Below, in pieces: positions 1-8,019 of a DNA stretch of 64,000 bases. The stretch spans positions 62,001 through 126,000 of the forward strand of contig JACPSZ010000001.1 in the NCBI GenBank assembly GCA_024860875.1, written 5' to 3'. A model generated the notes under the pieces. It did no database searches and was not told the origin of the DNA. It was given only the letters and a program-made list of their open reading frames with translations. Each line of letters begins with the position of its first letter. Position 1 is the stretch's first letter. This DNA is from Nitrososphaerota archaeon (GTDB lineage: Archaea > Thermoproteota > Nitrososphaeria > Nitrososphaerales > UBA57). Both the position numbers and the translations under genes were made by a program.

Positions 1-36
1 ACTAGCTCCTCCCTCTTGCATTCGCGCGTTCACCAT
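1..36 (-). CDS. Possible start of a leaderless gene running off the left edge
   Basis: On the minus strand an ATG at 36-34 opens a frame with 12 codons and no stop before the edge. A TATA-like ATTAAATAT lies at about 60-69, roughly 28 bp upstream, the spacing typical of leaderless archaeal genes. The visible residues are too few to suggest a function. The call rests only on promoter spacing and an open frame. Confidence 0.25.
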   Translation of the reverse strand, partial: MVNARMQEGGAS

Positions 37-215
37 GTGGATAGGGGATTCGGACAGGATATTTAATGCTGTGAATCGTATATGCGATCAGATTCGAGGT
101 TTCTAAGATACGTTAAGTCTTAAGATAATCATCAGGCCGCCTCCATAGATTTGCGACGAAATCGGCATCTTTGTATGGCAATATTGTTAGTATACCTGCC
201 TCGAATAATCCAGTC

Positions 216-1454
216 TCAAACTCTTCTGTGAATTCTTCGCCGCCGGTGATTTCTTCTCGATCTATTCTTCCAATCTTCTCTTGGCGGTCCCATCTTACTG
301 GGTTTCATCTTCCTCTCCGATTCAGATTGGGCTGGTCTGTACCCAAATGGATGTACCATTTCTTTGATGGGTATCCTAGTTCTTGACCTTATTTGTTGCA
401 GAGCTTGTTGCTCCCTAGCTGTCACTAGTGTTATCGCAGTTCCTGCTCTGCCAGCTCGCGCCGTCCTTCCTATCCTGTGGAAGTAAAGTAGCGGATATAG
501 TGGTATATCATAGTTGATTATGTGAGTTACTTGGGGGACGTCTATTCCTCTTGCCGCTACATCCGTTGCTACCAGAAGAATTCTCCCGCCTTCCCTGAAA
601 CGTCCCATCGCTAGATCTCTCTGTGATTGCCTTAAATCTCCGTGTAGGGCAAGCGCAGGATAACCGTACCGCTGTAACCTTTCACTTAAATTGCTCACCA
701 TCACCTTGGTGTTGCAAAAGATGATTGCCTGCTCTATCTTGAAATGATCTATGAGCCAGCGCAAGGTATCGATCTTATGCTCCCTTTGGACGTTCATGTA
801 GATTTGGTCTATCTCTTCTAGCCCAAGTTCCTTTTCGCTGAGGAGAATCTTGACGGGGTTCCTCAGATGTCTTTGGGATAGTGCGATGATTTCAGGGGGC
901 ATCGTAGCTGAAAAGAGGCTGGTCTGCCTGTCCTTAGGAGTTCGGCTGAGTATGAATTTCACATCATCCAAGAAACCCATATCGAGCATGGTATCGGCTT
1001 CATCTATTACTACGATTCTAGCGAAGTCGAGATTGAAGATCCTTCTCCTGATATGATCTATCAGCCTGCCTGGCGTTGCAACTACTATGTGAACTGGTCT
1101 TTTGAAAGTGTTAATTTGCACAGTTATGCCTTGACCACCGTAAATTGCCGCCACCCTGACCCCCAAGTATTTACCAAACTTCTTTATCTCTCCAGCCACT
1201 TGGACTGCCAGTTCTCGCGTCGGCGTTAGTACAAGTCCTTGCACCTCTGCCCTGCGAGTATCCGTCTTATCGAGCATAGGTAGCGAGTAGGCAGCAGTCT
1301 TTCCAGTGCCAGTATGGGCTTGCCCTATTACATCCCTCCCATCCAAAAGGGGCTGTATAGCTCTAACCTGTATGGGGAAAAGTTCCCTGAACCCTATCTC
1401 ATCCACAGCTCTAAGAACTTCAGCCTTGAGACGTAAAGCTTTGAACTGGCTCAT
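216..1454 (-). CDS. DEAD-box RNA helicase
   Basis: ATP-dependent RNA helicase of the DEAD-box family, probably cytoplasmic and acting in RNA or ribosome remodelling. The 412 residues contain the ordered motifs: Q-motif region (FRELFPIQVRAIQPLL, ~22-37), motif I AHTGTGKT, Ia PTRELA, Ib TPGRL, II DEAD, III SAT, IV IIFCNT, V ARGID and VI HRIGRTARAG. The C-terminus is a short basic tail rich in Arg and His, likely for RNA binding. It is a stand-alone minus-strand gene with no clear operon partner. The start ATG at 1454 precedes the conserved F-x-x-L segment at the normal distance. The family is certain; the substrate cannot be told. Confidence 0.95.
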   Translation of the reverse strand: MSQFKALRLKAEVLRAVDEIGFRELFPIQVRAIQPLLDGRDVIGQAHTGTGKTAAYSLPMLDKTDTRRAEVQGLVLTPTRELAVQVAGEIKKFGKYLGVRVAAIYGGQGITVQINTFKRPVHIVVATPGRLIDHIRRRIFNLDFARIVVIDEADTMLDMGFLDDVKFILSRTPKDRQTSLFSATMPPEIIALSQRHLRNPVKILLSEKELGLEEIDQIYMNVQREHKIDTLRWLIDHFKIEQAIIFCNTKVMVSNLSERLQRYGYPALALHGDLRQSQRDLAMGRFREGGRILLVATDVAARGIDVPQVTHIINYDIPLYPLLYFHRIGRTARAGRAGTAITLVTAREQQALQQIRSRTRIPIKEMVHPFGYRPAQSESERKMKPSKMGPPREDWKNRSRRNHRRRRIHRRV

Positions 1455-1875
1455 AGCGATCTTACCAATTCCTCAGCGCGTTCTCCTACTATCCTTGTAT
1501 AAGAGAATGAGCCCTGTATAATAATTTCTAACCAATACCTAGAGTTCTGTCTAATGCTCGGGATATTTGTGATAATATAATGCTGGTCTATACCCTGTAA
1601 ACTTGACAGAACCAGAGCACGATATGCAAGTTCGTTAATTAGCTAATATTTAATCCCACCAAATGTAGGACGAACATGAAATTTCGTCACAACAACTGCA
1701 ACTTGGGGCTAACAAGGAGATATTATTCTTGACAAGTTTAGATTTGATCCAAGCCTTATGATCCCCACCACGATTTCGGCATTCGAGCAACAAAAATTCA
1801 CGAATATATGGTATTAAATAGGGTAATTTCAAAGAGATAGTCGGGAGATAGCATACGTCAAAGTACATCTCTCGC
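1455..1875. other. Intergenic stretch with promoter for the solute-binding protein gene
   Basis: No gene is recognised here. A good TATA box (TATTAAAT, 1812-1819) lies about 57 bp before the TTG start of the next gene. An 84-codon minus-strand frame (1650-1904) overlaps that gene's start, has no recognisable features and is treated as spurious. Confidence 0.4.
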
Positions 1876-2904
1876 TTGTCCATCGCTCTAGCTATTATAG
1901 CCATGGCAAGCCTTGTAGTCTATCCTGACATCTTCCTGCCAAAGGATTCTACCCAGCAATTAGCTTCAGCGCCAAAACAAGTTCAAACATCTGCACTGAC
2001 CAAGTTCAATGTTTCAGGTGCTTTTGAGAGGACTCTATCCGCCTTCCTTGTGATTGATGCTGGAAGAGACAAAGGTATCTGGACCAGCAATCAATTGGAT
2101 CCACAATTCGTTACCATTCGACGGGCACTTACGGCTGCTGAAATAAAAGATCAGGTAGCTTCGGGTATCAACATCGGTCTTTCAGCGACAAACGAGCCGC
2201 TAATAGCTCGGTCTGATGGCGTGCCAGTAAAGATAGTTGCAAGCTACGTTGGTAATGTACCTCAGAAGATATTTGTCAAGGCGGAGGGGCCAATAAAGAC
2301 CGCAAGTGATCTGGATGGCAAGAAGATTGGTGTATCTGCTCTTAATTCTGCCATATCACGGACAGCTGCTTATGTATCAAACAGATTCGGAATAAGACCA
2401 GAATTCGTTCCGCTTGGAAATACAGCCAATCTGGTTCTTGCCCTAAAAGACGGAAGAGCTGATGCATTCATAAGCTCTGATCCCGCAGCCCTTAGGCTCG
2501 TCGATTCAGAAGAGCTCAGAATACTCGTATATGTATCTGACATTGTACCCAGACCACATGCGTCTTTCGTCATATGGGCAACCGATGATGTGATCCAGAA
2601 GAACCCTGATCTTGTTAAGAGGTTCGTCAAAGCTACGTTGGAGATTGTCAAGCATCTACAGGAGAACCCCAGCTATGCTATCGATCTATACATTAAGAGA
2701 ACAAACGCTAGTAGAGATCTAGCAGACAAAGCTATAGGTCAATTAGACTGGACACCTAGAATGAGTGGAGTGGAACTATCTACAGCTGTAGCAAATAGTT
2801 GGGAGTATGCTCGGGATTCTGGTTCTATTCCTGCAAGCATCACCCCAGTGAAAGCCGAAGATGCCGTCGATTCTAGGTTCTTACCTGATTTCTACTTAAG
2901 ATAA
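1876..2904 (+). CDS. ABC transporter substrate-binding protein, NitT/TauT-SsuA type
   Basis: Probable extracytoplasmic solute-binding protein of the nitrate/taurine/sulfonate (NMT1/SsuA-like) fold. It starts with a hydrophobic signal or anchor segment (~residues 2-17), then shows family landmarks: LSATNEPLIARSDGVPVKIV, the 'ASDLDGKKIGVS' segment and 'LKDGRADAFISSDPAALRL'. The apparent start is TTG at 1876; an in-frame stop lies nine codons upstream and no ATG is available, so the signal peptide lacks the usual basic N-region. No permease or ATPase gene is adjacent, so it is an orphan binding protein whose substrate cannot be assigned. The fold call is fairly safe. Confidence 0.8.
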   Translation: MSIALAIIAMASLVVYPDIFLPKDSTQQLASAPKQVQTSALTKFNVSGAFERTLSAFLVIDAGRDKGIWTSNQLDPQFVTIRRALTAAEIKDQVASGINIGLSATNEPLIARSDGVPVKIVASYVGNVPQKIFVKAEGPIKTASDLDGKKIGVSALNSAISRTAAYVSNRFGIRPEFVPLGNTANLVLALKDGRADAFISSDPAALRLVDSEELRILVYVSDIVPRPHASFVIWATDDVIQKNPDLVKRFVKATLEIVKHLQENPSYAIDLYIKRTNASRDLADKAIGQLDWTPRMSGVELSTAVANSWEYARDSGSIPASITPVKAEDAVDSRFLPDFYLR

Positions 2905-2946
2905 TCAAGTACAAGGTTTTTCAAGTAATGTTGCGGAGGGGGTGGC

Positions 2947-3534
2947 ATGGGCTCTCTATCCCAAGCCAAAACGCTGGGCGGTGTGGGCTCTATTCTGCTT
3001 ATTTTAGGAGTAGTCCCATTTGCGGGTCCTGTCCTTAAAATAGTGGGTTTCATCCTGATGCTGATAGCAGTCAAGTACATTTCTGACACCGTGAACAACA
3101 AGTCTATCTTTAACAACGCAATTATCTCTGTAGTGGCGGGTATCGCAGGCGTTGTAATCGGTGTAGTTGTAGGGGTTGCAGGCGTACTTTCTTTCTTCGG
3201 GCCGGGAATGTTTCAGGGAAATATGTCGCCCGGGCAGTTCCGACCAAGCGATTTTATGAGCATGAATTTTCTCGGACCAATTATTGCAGGGCTAGTAATA
3301 ATCTGGATAGCGTTCATAATCTCAGCGGTCTTCTTGAGGAAAAGTTTCAACAGCATCGCATCTAGCATTAACGTGAAAATGTTCGGGACGGCAGCCATGC
3401 TGTATCTTATCGGCGCGATTCTGGTAATTGTACTAGTTGGGTTTTTACTCATCTTCGTCGCTACCATATTGCAGGTTGTAGCCTTCTTCTCGATTCCTGA
3501 AAATCCTCCACAGGTAACTCCAACAACTACATAA
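2947..3534 (+). CDS. DUF996-family multi-pass membrane protein
   Basis: A 195-residue hydrophobic protein with about four membrane segments (~12-40, ~55-85, ~110-135, ~145-180). The N-terminal pattern 'SQAKTLGGVGSILLILGVVP', followed by 'MLIAVKYISDTVNNKSIFNNA', is characteristic of the archaeal DUF996 family, whose function is unknown. A Gly/Met/Pro-rich loop lies near residues 90-105. A T-rich run right after the stop (3537-3542) may terminate transcription. It is followed 27 bp later by another membrane protein and then a CdvB-like gene, all on the same strand, so a link with membrane remodelling is possible but unproven. Confidence 0.8.
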   Translation: MGSLSQAKTLGGVGSILLILGVVPFAGPVLKIVGFILMLIAVKYISDTVNNKSIFNNAIISVVAGIAGVVIGVVVGVAGVLSFFGPGMFQGNMSPGQFRPSDFMSMNFLGPIIAGLVIIWIAFIISAVFLRKSFNSIASSINVKMFGTAAMLYLIGAILVIVLVGFLLIFVATILQVVAFFSIPENPPQVTPTTT

Positions 3535-3561
3535 CCTCTTTTTAGCCTCTAGCAAATCGTA

Positions 3562-4113
3562 ATGAAAGTGCAGAAGACAAAATTTCGCATGAACCTCTTT
3601 CTGGGAACCTTTCTCTGCACTATTGCTATATCCTTCAGCACCTTCCTATTGGCAAATCTGCCTTTTGAAAATAGCATCCTTATCTTGATTTTAGGGCTGC
3701 TATGCTGGTTTTTGCTTTGGTTCTTCACTCATGATTTGGCCCATTTTATAATAGGAATGGTTGCAGGGGTAAGGTTCAGCCATTACTACCTTGGAAGATC
3801 AGACATTATCAAGCTGAAGGGCGTAATCCCAGCCTCACTTAAGCAGATGTTGATAGTGCTGGGTTTGAAGATTGACAGAAACAGAAGCAGAGCAAGTAAA
3901 GCCGGTTTTGCAGCCATGTACCTTGCAGGCCCTCTTGCTTCTATGCTGACACCTTTTGGAGTCCCTATGATAATACTCCTCAAAGACAGCACCAACATTG
4001 CAGGTCTGCTTCTGCTATTAATTTCAATAGTAAATCTGGTCTTTACCTTCTGGTTCAGCCCCAGAGTCGGCTGCATCAGCAAAGCTAGGAAGCGCCTTGC
4101 CAAGCACAATTGA
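3562..4113 (+). CDS. Membrane protein with HDxxH motif, function unknown
   Basis: I do not recognise the family. The 183 residues contain about five hydrophobic segments. After the second comes 'FTHDLAHFIIGMVAGVRF', an HDxxH motif at the membrane edge that recalls the HExxH of site-2-type metalloproteases with Asp in place of Glu. A second 'AAMYLAGPLASMLTPFG' segment resembles the central helix of the same group. It could be a divergent or inactive peptidase-like membrane protein; that is inference. It lies between a DUF996 protein and a CdvB-like protein on the same strand. Confidence 0.6.
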   Translation: MKVQKTKFRMNLFLGTFLCTIAISFSTFLLANLPFENSILILILGLLCWFLLWFFTHDLAHFIIGMVAGVRFSHYYLGRSDIIKLKGVIPASLKQMLIVLGLKIDRNRSRASKAGFAAMYLAGPLASMLTPFGVPMIILLKDSTNIAGLLLLLISIVNLVFTFWFSPRVGCISKARKRLAKHN

Positions 4114-4181
4114 CCCTTTAGCTTAGCAAAGTTAATTATGCGGCGTTTATCCAATTTACGCTTCCGCATAGGTGAGCGTAA

Positions 4182-4814
4182 ATGCCAGCCTTCAACAAAT
4201 GGGCCAAGAGCAACAAGGAGCCTTTTGCGAGCAAACTGAAGAGTTCCATCGCACCGCAGCAGCCTTTGCGGGACAAGCTAGGCACCACACAGAAGTCAAT
4301 AAACGGCTTACTTAACAGACTCGATTCCAAGACAATGCAGCTGAAAGAGAAAGACTCTAACCTGTTCAAGCAGGTTGTCGCATCTTTGCAGAAGCACGAT
4401 CAGGAAAGAGCATCCGCGTACTCTAACGAACTTGCAGAGGTCAGGAAGGTCTCGAACAATCTAACACAGGTAAAGCTTGTCATGGAACAAATCCATCTAA
4501 GGCTCGGAACCGTTCAGGAGTTCGGCGACGTAATCTCAACTCTATCGCCTACTGTAGGGGTAGTAAAGAGCATACGCAAGAATATGGAAGGGATAATGCC
4601 AGAAGCAGGGTCAGAGATTTCGGAGATAGGTAGCATGCTGAACGGAATAGTAACGGATGCAGGACAGCTTGGAGGGTTCTTTGCCAACGTAGAGCCCAGC
4701 AACGAAGAGGCAGAAAAGATACTTTCGGAAGCGACAGCACTTGCGGAGCAGAAGATGGCCTCGAAGCTCCCAGACCTGCCTACGGGCATCGGTGAGCTGA
4801 ACTTCCCCCAGTAG
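4182..4814 (+). CDS. cdvB: CdvB-like ESCRT-III (Snf7 family) protein
   Basis: A 210-residue protein with the archaeal ESCRT-III layout: a short basic N-terminus, a long helical hairpin (~35-125, with 'LQKHDQERASAYSNELAEVR' and 'VKLVMEQIHLRLGTVQEFG'), then an acidic regulatory helix ending near 'AEKILSEATALAEQK'. CdvB proteins polymerise at membranes and drive cell division or vesicle scission. No MIT-binding or winged-helix tail is evident and no cdvA or cdvC lies nearby, so this is probably one of the CdvB paralogues outside the main cdv operon. The start ATG follows a purine-rich stretch, and a strong hairpin terminator follows the stop codon. Confidence 0.85.
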   Translation: MPAFNKWAKSNKEPFASKLKSSIAPQQPLRDKLGTTQKSINGLLNRLDSKTMQLKEKDSNLFKQVVASLQKHDQERASAYSNELAEVRKVSNNLTQVKLVMEQIHLRLGTVQEFGDVISTLSPTVGVVKSIRKNMEGIMPEAGSEISEIGSMLNGIVTDAGQLGGFFANVEPSNEEAEKILSEATALAEQKMASKLPDLPTGIGELNFPQ

Positions 4815-4818
4815 AAAT

Positions 4819-4853
4819 GGTGGTAGGAGCACACCCTACTACCGCAATTTTTA
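4819..4853 (+). terminator. Hairpin-T-tract terminator after the CdvB-like gene
   Basis: GGTGGTAGG (4819-4827) pairs with CCTACTACC (4835-4843), nine pairs including one G-T, and is followed by ATTTTTATT. This fits an intrinsic-style termination site directly after the cdvB-like stop codon. Confidence 0.6.
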
Positions 4854-4859
4854 TTCGCA

Positions 4860-5022
4860 TAAGCAGGTTCTGATAACTCTCCGGGTTATCCCATTATTCG
4901 CTTTTTATACCCCCTCTAGGGCCTGGATAACGATAGGGGCCCCTACAGACATGATAATTGGTGGGGTCTTTCGGTCTATTAGAAGTCGACTTTCGGTTCT
5001 CCCGAAGAGTCATAAGAACCCT
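4860..5022. ncRNA. Candidate structured RNA with alternative hairpins
   Basis: There is no reading frame here, but pairing is dense. GATAAC (from ~4871) can pair with GTTATCC, which can instead pair with a later GGATAAC (~4923). TAGGGGCCCCTA is a 12-nt perfect palindrome near 4934-4945. GACTTTCGG (4988-4996) pairs with CCGAAGAGTC (5002-5011), while overlapping GGTTCT (4995-5000) can pair with AGAACC (5015-5020). Mutually exclusive pairings are typical of regulatory RNAs, but I recognise no known family, and the transcribed strand is not certain. Confidence 0.35.
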
Positions 5023-5142
5023 CAGAACAATACTCTAAACATTACATACCGTACGTCTTAGTACGTGATCAATATCAGTACATAAGAAATTTGAGTTCAA
5101 ATACTAAAAACTGACAAACAATGATTTACTTCATCTTTTGAG

Positions 5143-5150
5143 TTTATATA
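5143..5150 (+). promoter_or_regulatory. TATA box upstream of ABCE1
   Basis: TTTATATA would start transcription near 5172-5176 and give a leader of about 200 nt before the ABCE1 start, unusual in a window where many genes look leaderless. A second TATA lies in the perfect palindrome AGCTATATATAGCT around 5256-5270, so two start sites are possible. No small gene is seen between 5172 and 5372. Confidence 0.45.
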
Positions 5151-5372
5151 CAAAACAAGGATTTTCTTGCACACAGAGGTATGGCTTGTTAGTAACTCTA
5201 CTGTCGCTTTATGTGGCTACCCCCCGTCGTTGCGTAGGAGTAGGTACAACAGCCAGCTATATATAGCTCAAAATGGTAATTTATCTGCCTAGAAATGCAC
5301 TTCCAACCAGCGGCACTTCCGTTCTTCACCATACACTAGCGTCTAGGCTAAATTACGTCAGCAGTGATTATA

Positions 5373-7196
5373 ATGGTTCACCGTATCGCCGTTTTAGACA
5401 AGGAAAGCTGTCACTCCAGAAAATGCCAGCAAGAGTGCATAAGGTTCTGCCCCGTCAACCTTGATGGTAGTGAATGTATAGTACTTGGGGCTGATGCCAA
5501 GGCAATAATCAGCGAAGAACTATGCACTGGATGCGGAATCTGCATCAAAAAATGCCCCTTTGATGCCATAACGATACTAAACATAGCAGAGGAAATAGGG
5601 GAAGACAAAATTCATCAGTACGGCATAAACACCTTCAGGCTCTATCGTCTACCCACTCCAAGAAAGGGCTCTGTCGTAGGATTAGTCGGTAAAAACGGCG
5701 TAGGCAAGACAACGACGTTGAACATACTTTCTGGGATGCAGAGGCCCAATCTTGGAAGATATGAAACTCCGCCAGATTGGGACGAAATACTTGACACTTT
5801 TAGCGGTACGGAATTGAAATCGCATTTTGAAAAAATCTCCCAGAATCAGCTAAAGGTTTCTCTGAAGCCGCAGGCAGTGTATCGGATTAGAGAGTTCTGG
5901 AAGGATGACGCGTCATCGCTTTTGAAGCGAATGGACGAAAAAGGAGCATACTCAGACCTTGTCCAGAGCCTGAACCTGAAAGAATGCATCAGTAAAAATG
6001 TTTCAGATCTTAGCGGAGGGGAACTGCAGAGGCTCGGTGTAGCAATAGCAGCCTCAAAAGAGGCCGATCTGTACCTTTTTGATGAGCCATCATCTTATAA
6101 CGATGTATTCCAGAGGCTTGCAGTTGCGAAAGTCATACAGGGCTTGGCAGATGCTGGCAAAGCCATAATTCTCGTAGAGCATGATTTAACATTCCTAGAT
6201 TACCTTAGCGAGAGCATACATATTCTCTATGGAGAAGCAGGAGTCTACGGCATAGTTTCAGGAGTACTGCCAGCAAGAACAGGTATCAACGTTTTACTTG
6301 ATGGCTATCTGCCTGCTGAAAATGTCAGGTTTAGAGATCATAAAGTCAACTTTGATGTCTTTGCTCCAGCGGGAGAAGAAACCGTCCTTGCTGAAATTGT
6401 CAAGTATGAAGAGTTGAAGAAGAAATACCCTGGTTTTACACTGAAGGTTCAGGCTGGCTCGATAAGGCAGGGACAGGTCATAGGCGTAATAGGTGCAAAT
6501 GCACTAGGTAAGACCACTTACCTGAAGATGATAGCAAGGGTCGAAAAACCTGATGACGGAGACATATTTAGCGGGGCCAGAATATCTTACAAGCCTCAGT
6601 ACCTCTCTTCCGATTATGACGGTGATGTGAAGACGTTTCTCTGGAGTGTAGGAGGAGACAAGATCGATGACGCAACCTTCCAGTCTGCTTTGATTCAGCC
6701 ACTATTGATACACAAGCTATACGAAAAGAACGTAAAGAACCTTAGCGGAGGGGAGCTACAGAAGGTCGCCATACTGAGCTGCTTGATAAGGGATGCAGAC
6801 ATTTATGCCTTAGATGAACCTTCAGCGTTTATTGATGTTGAAGATAGGCTTACCTTCGCAAGGGCCATTCAGAAATTTGTAAAATCGCAGGGCAAGACAG
6901 CCCTTATCGTTGACCATGATATTCAGATGATAGACATTATCTCTGATTCGTTGATGATTTTCACAGGCGTCTCTGGGGAGTCTGGTTCCGCGTCTGCCCC
7001 GCAAGCAAAAGAGGACGGTATGAATAGCTTCTTGAAATCTCTTAGTATAACGTATAGAAGGGATGTTGAAACTGGAAGGCCAAGAGTGAACAAGCCCGGC
7101 AGCAAACTCGACAGGGAGCAGAAAGATACTGGAAGATACTACTACCTTGCAAGGATGGCAGAAGAGGAACAGGTCAAGTCCTTTGAGGATGCTTAA
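5373..7196 (+). CDS. abce1: ABCE1/Rli1 ribosome-recycling ATPase
   Basis: Twin-ATPase iron-sulfur protein that splits post-termination ribosomes in archaea and eukaryotes. The N-terminus has the non-canonical cluster (CHSRKCQQECIRFCP) and a ferredoxin-like CTGCGICIKKCP. ABC domain 1 has Walker A GKNGVGKTT and signature LSGGELQRL, with Walker B LYLFDEPSSY. Domain 2 has GANALGKTT, LSGGELQKV and DIYALDEPSA. I chose ATG 5373 (MVHRIAVLD) over an ATA-preceded in-frame codon three residues upstream, because the family begins just before the 'R-I-A-V-x-D' strand. The stop overlaps the downstream trm5 start by 8 nt, so the two are co-transcribed translation genes. Confidence 0.97.
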   Translation: MVHRIAVLDKESCHSRKCQQECIRFCPVNLDGSECIVLGADAKAIISEELCTGCGICIKKCPFDAITILNIAEEIGEDKIHQYGINTFRLYRLPTPRKGSVVGLVGKNGVGKTTTLNILSGMQRPNLGRYETPPDWDEILDTFSGTELKSHFEKISQNQLKVSLKPQAVYRIREFWKDDASSLLKRMDEKGAYSDLVQSLNLKECISKNVSDLSGGELQRLGVAIAASKEADLYLFDEPSSYNDVFQRLAVAKVIQGLADAGKAIILVEHDLTFLDYLSESIHILYGEAGVYGIVSGVLPARTGINVLLDGYLPAENVRFRDHKVNFDVFAPAGEETVLAEIVKYEELKKKYPGFTLKVQAGSIRQGQVIGVIGANALGKTTYLKMIARVEKPDDGDIFSGARISYKPQYLSSDYDGDVKTFLWSVGGDKIDDATFQSALIQPLLIHKLYEKNVKNLSGGELQKVAILSCLIRDADIYALDEPSAFIDVEDRLTFARAIQKFVKSQGKTALIVDHDIQMIDIISDSLMIFTGVSGESGSASAPQAKEDGMNSFLKSLSITYRRDVETGRPRVNKPGSKLDREQKDTGRYYYLARMAEEEQVKSFEDA

Positions 7197-8016
7197 GCAG
7201 GCACTTGCAGGTTTATTATCACAAGGCGAGCTAAACGAACTGTATTCTGGTTTCGACATAGTAGGCGACATAGCGTTAATCAAAATTCCAGATTCTCTGC
7301 AGGCAAAAAGGAAACTAATAGGACAGACAATCCTTCAGAAGATAAAACCAGTTAAGGTCGTTCTTATGCAAAGCGGGCCTGTTTCTGGCGAATACAGGAT
7401 ACGCGAACTTGAACACATAGCAGGCGAAGACAGGACATCAACAATCTACAAAGAACATAGTTGTACATTTTTGGTAGATGTTGCAAAGGCTTACTTTTCT
7501 CCGAGGCTTTCAACTGAAAGGCTCAGAATTTCAAAGCTGGTAAAAGAGGGAGAAAGGGTTCTGAACATGTTTGCTGGAGTCGGAATTTATTCAATTATTA
7601 TTGCAAAAGTGCAACCGAAATGCGGAACTGTCAGCATAGAAATCAACCCTGATGCACACAAGAGTGCAATAGAAAACGCGATGATCAACAAAGTCAGCCA
7701 AAGAGTAACGGCAATATTGGGCGATGCCAAAGAGGTTATCAAAAATGGCGGTATTGGAAAGTTTGACAGGGTACTGATGCCGCTGCCAGAAAGTGCCTTC
7801 GAATACCTTGAAAATGCTATTTCTGCTCTTAAAGCTTCAGGAGGCTGGATTCACTACTATAGCCATACACACGCTCTAAACAACGAAGGTGCAATTATCA
7901 ATTCGGAAAAAGACCTGCTGGAAAGGCTACAAGGCAGGGGCAAAATTAAGTTCACGAAGGTTGTGCGTGAAGTCGGACCAAAATGGTTTCAAGTCGTGAC
8001 TGACATACAGTTCTAA
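7189..8016 (+). CDS. trm5: tRNA (guanine37-N1)-methyltransferase Trm5
   Basis: SAM-dependent enzyme making m1G37 next to the anticodon, which prevents frameshifting. From ATG 7189, which overlaps the ABCE1 stop, it has 275 residues. Visible features are an N-terminal D2-like part with 'SGEYRIRELEHIAGEDRTST', then 'AYFSPRLSTERLRI', SAM motif I 'VLNMFAGVGIYSI', motif II 'VSIEINPDAH' and the catalytic-region motif 'DRVLMPLPES', equivalent to NPP. The longer in-frame start at 7147 would extend the protein into the ABCE1 frame and is unlikely. It is short relative to Trm5b and most like the short archaeal forms. Confidence 0.88.
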   Translation: MLKQALAGLLSQGELNELYSGFDIVGDIALIKIPDSLQAKRKLIGQTILQKIKPVKVVLMQSGPVSGEYRIRELEHIAGEDRTSTIYKEHSCTFLVDVAKAYFSPRLSTERLRISKLVKEGERVLNMFAGVGIYSIIIAKVQPKCGTVSIEINPDAHKSAIENAMINKVSQRVTAILGDAKEVIKNGGIGKFDRVLMPLPESAFEYLENAISALKASGGWIHYYSHTHALNNEGAIINSEKDLLERLQGRGKIKFTKVVREVGPKWFQVVTDIQF

Positions 8017-8019
8017 AAT

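Noticed and set aside
1650-1904. 84-codon minus-strand open frame over the start of the solute-binding gene
   Set aside because: No recognisable residues or motifs, overlaps a well-supported gene start, and composition resembles non-coding sequence.
5273-5464. 63-codon frame overlapping the ABCE1 start
   Set aside because: Runs out of frame with the ABCE1 N-terminus and has no features; a shadow frame.
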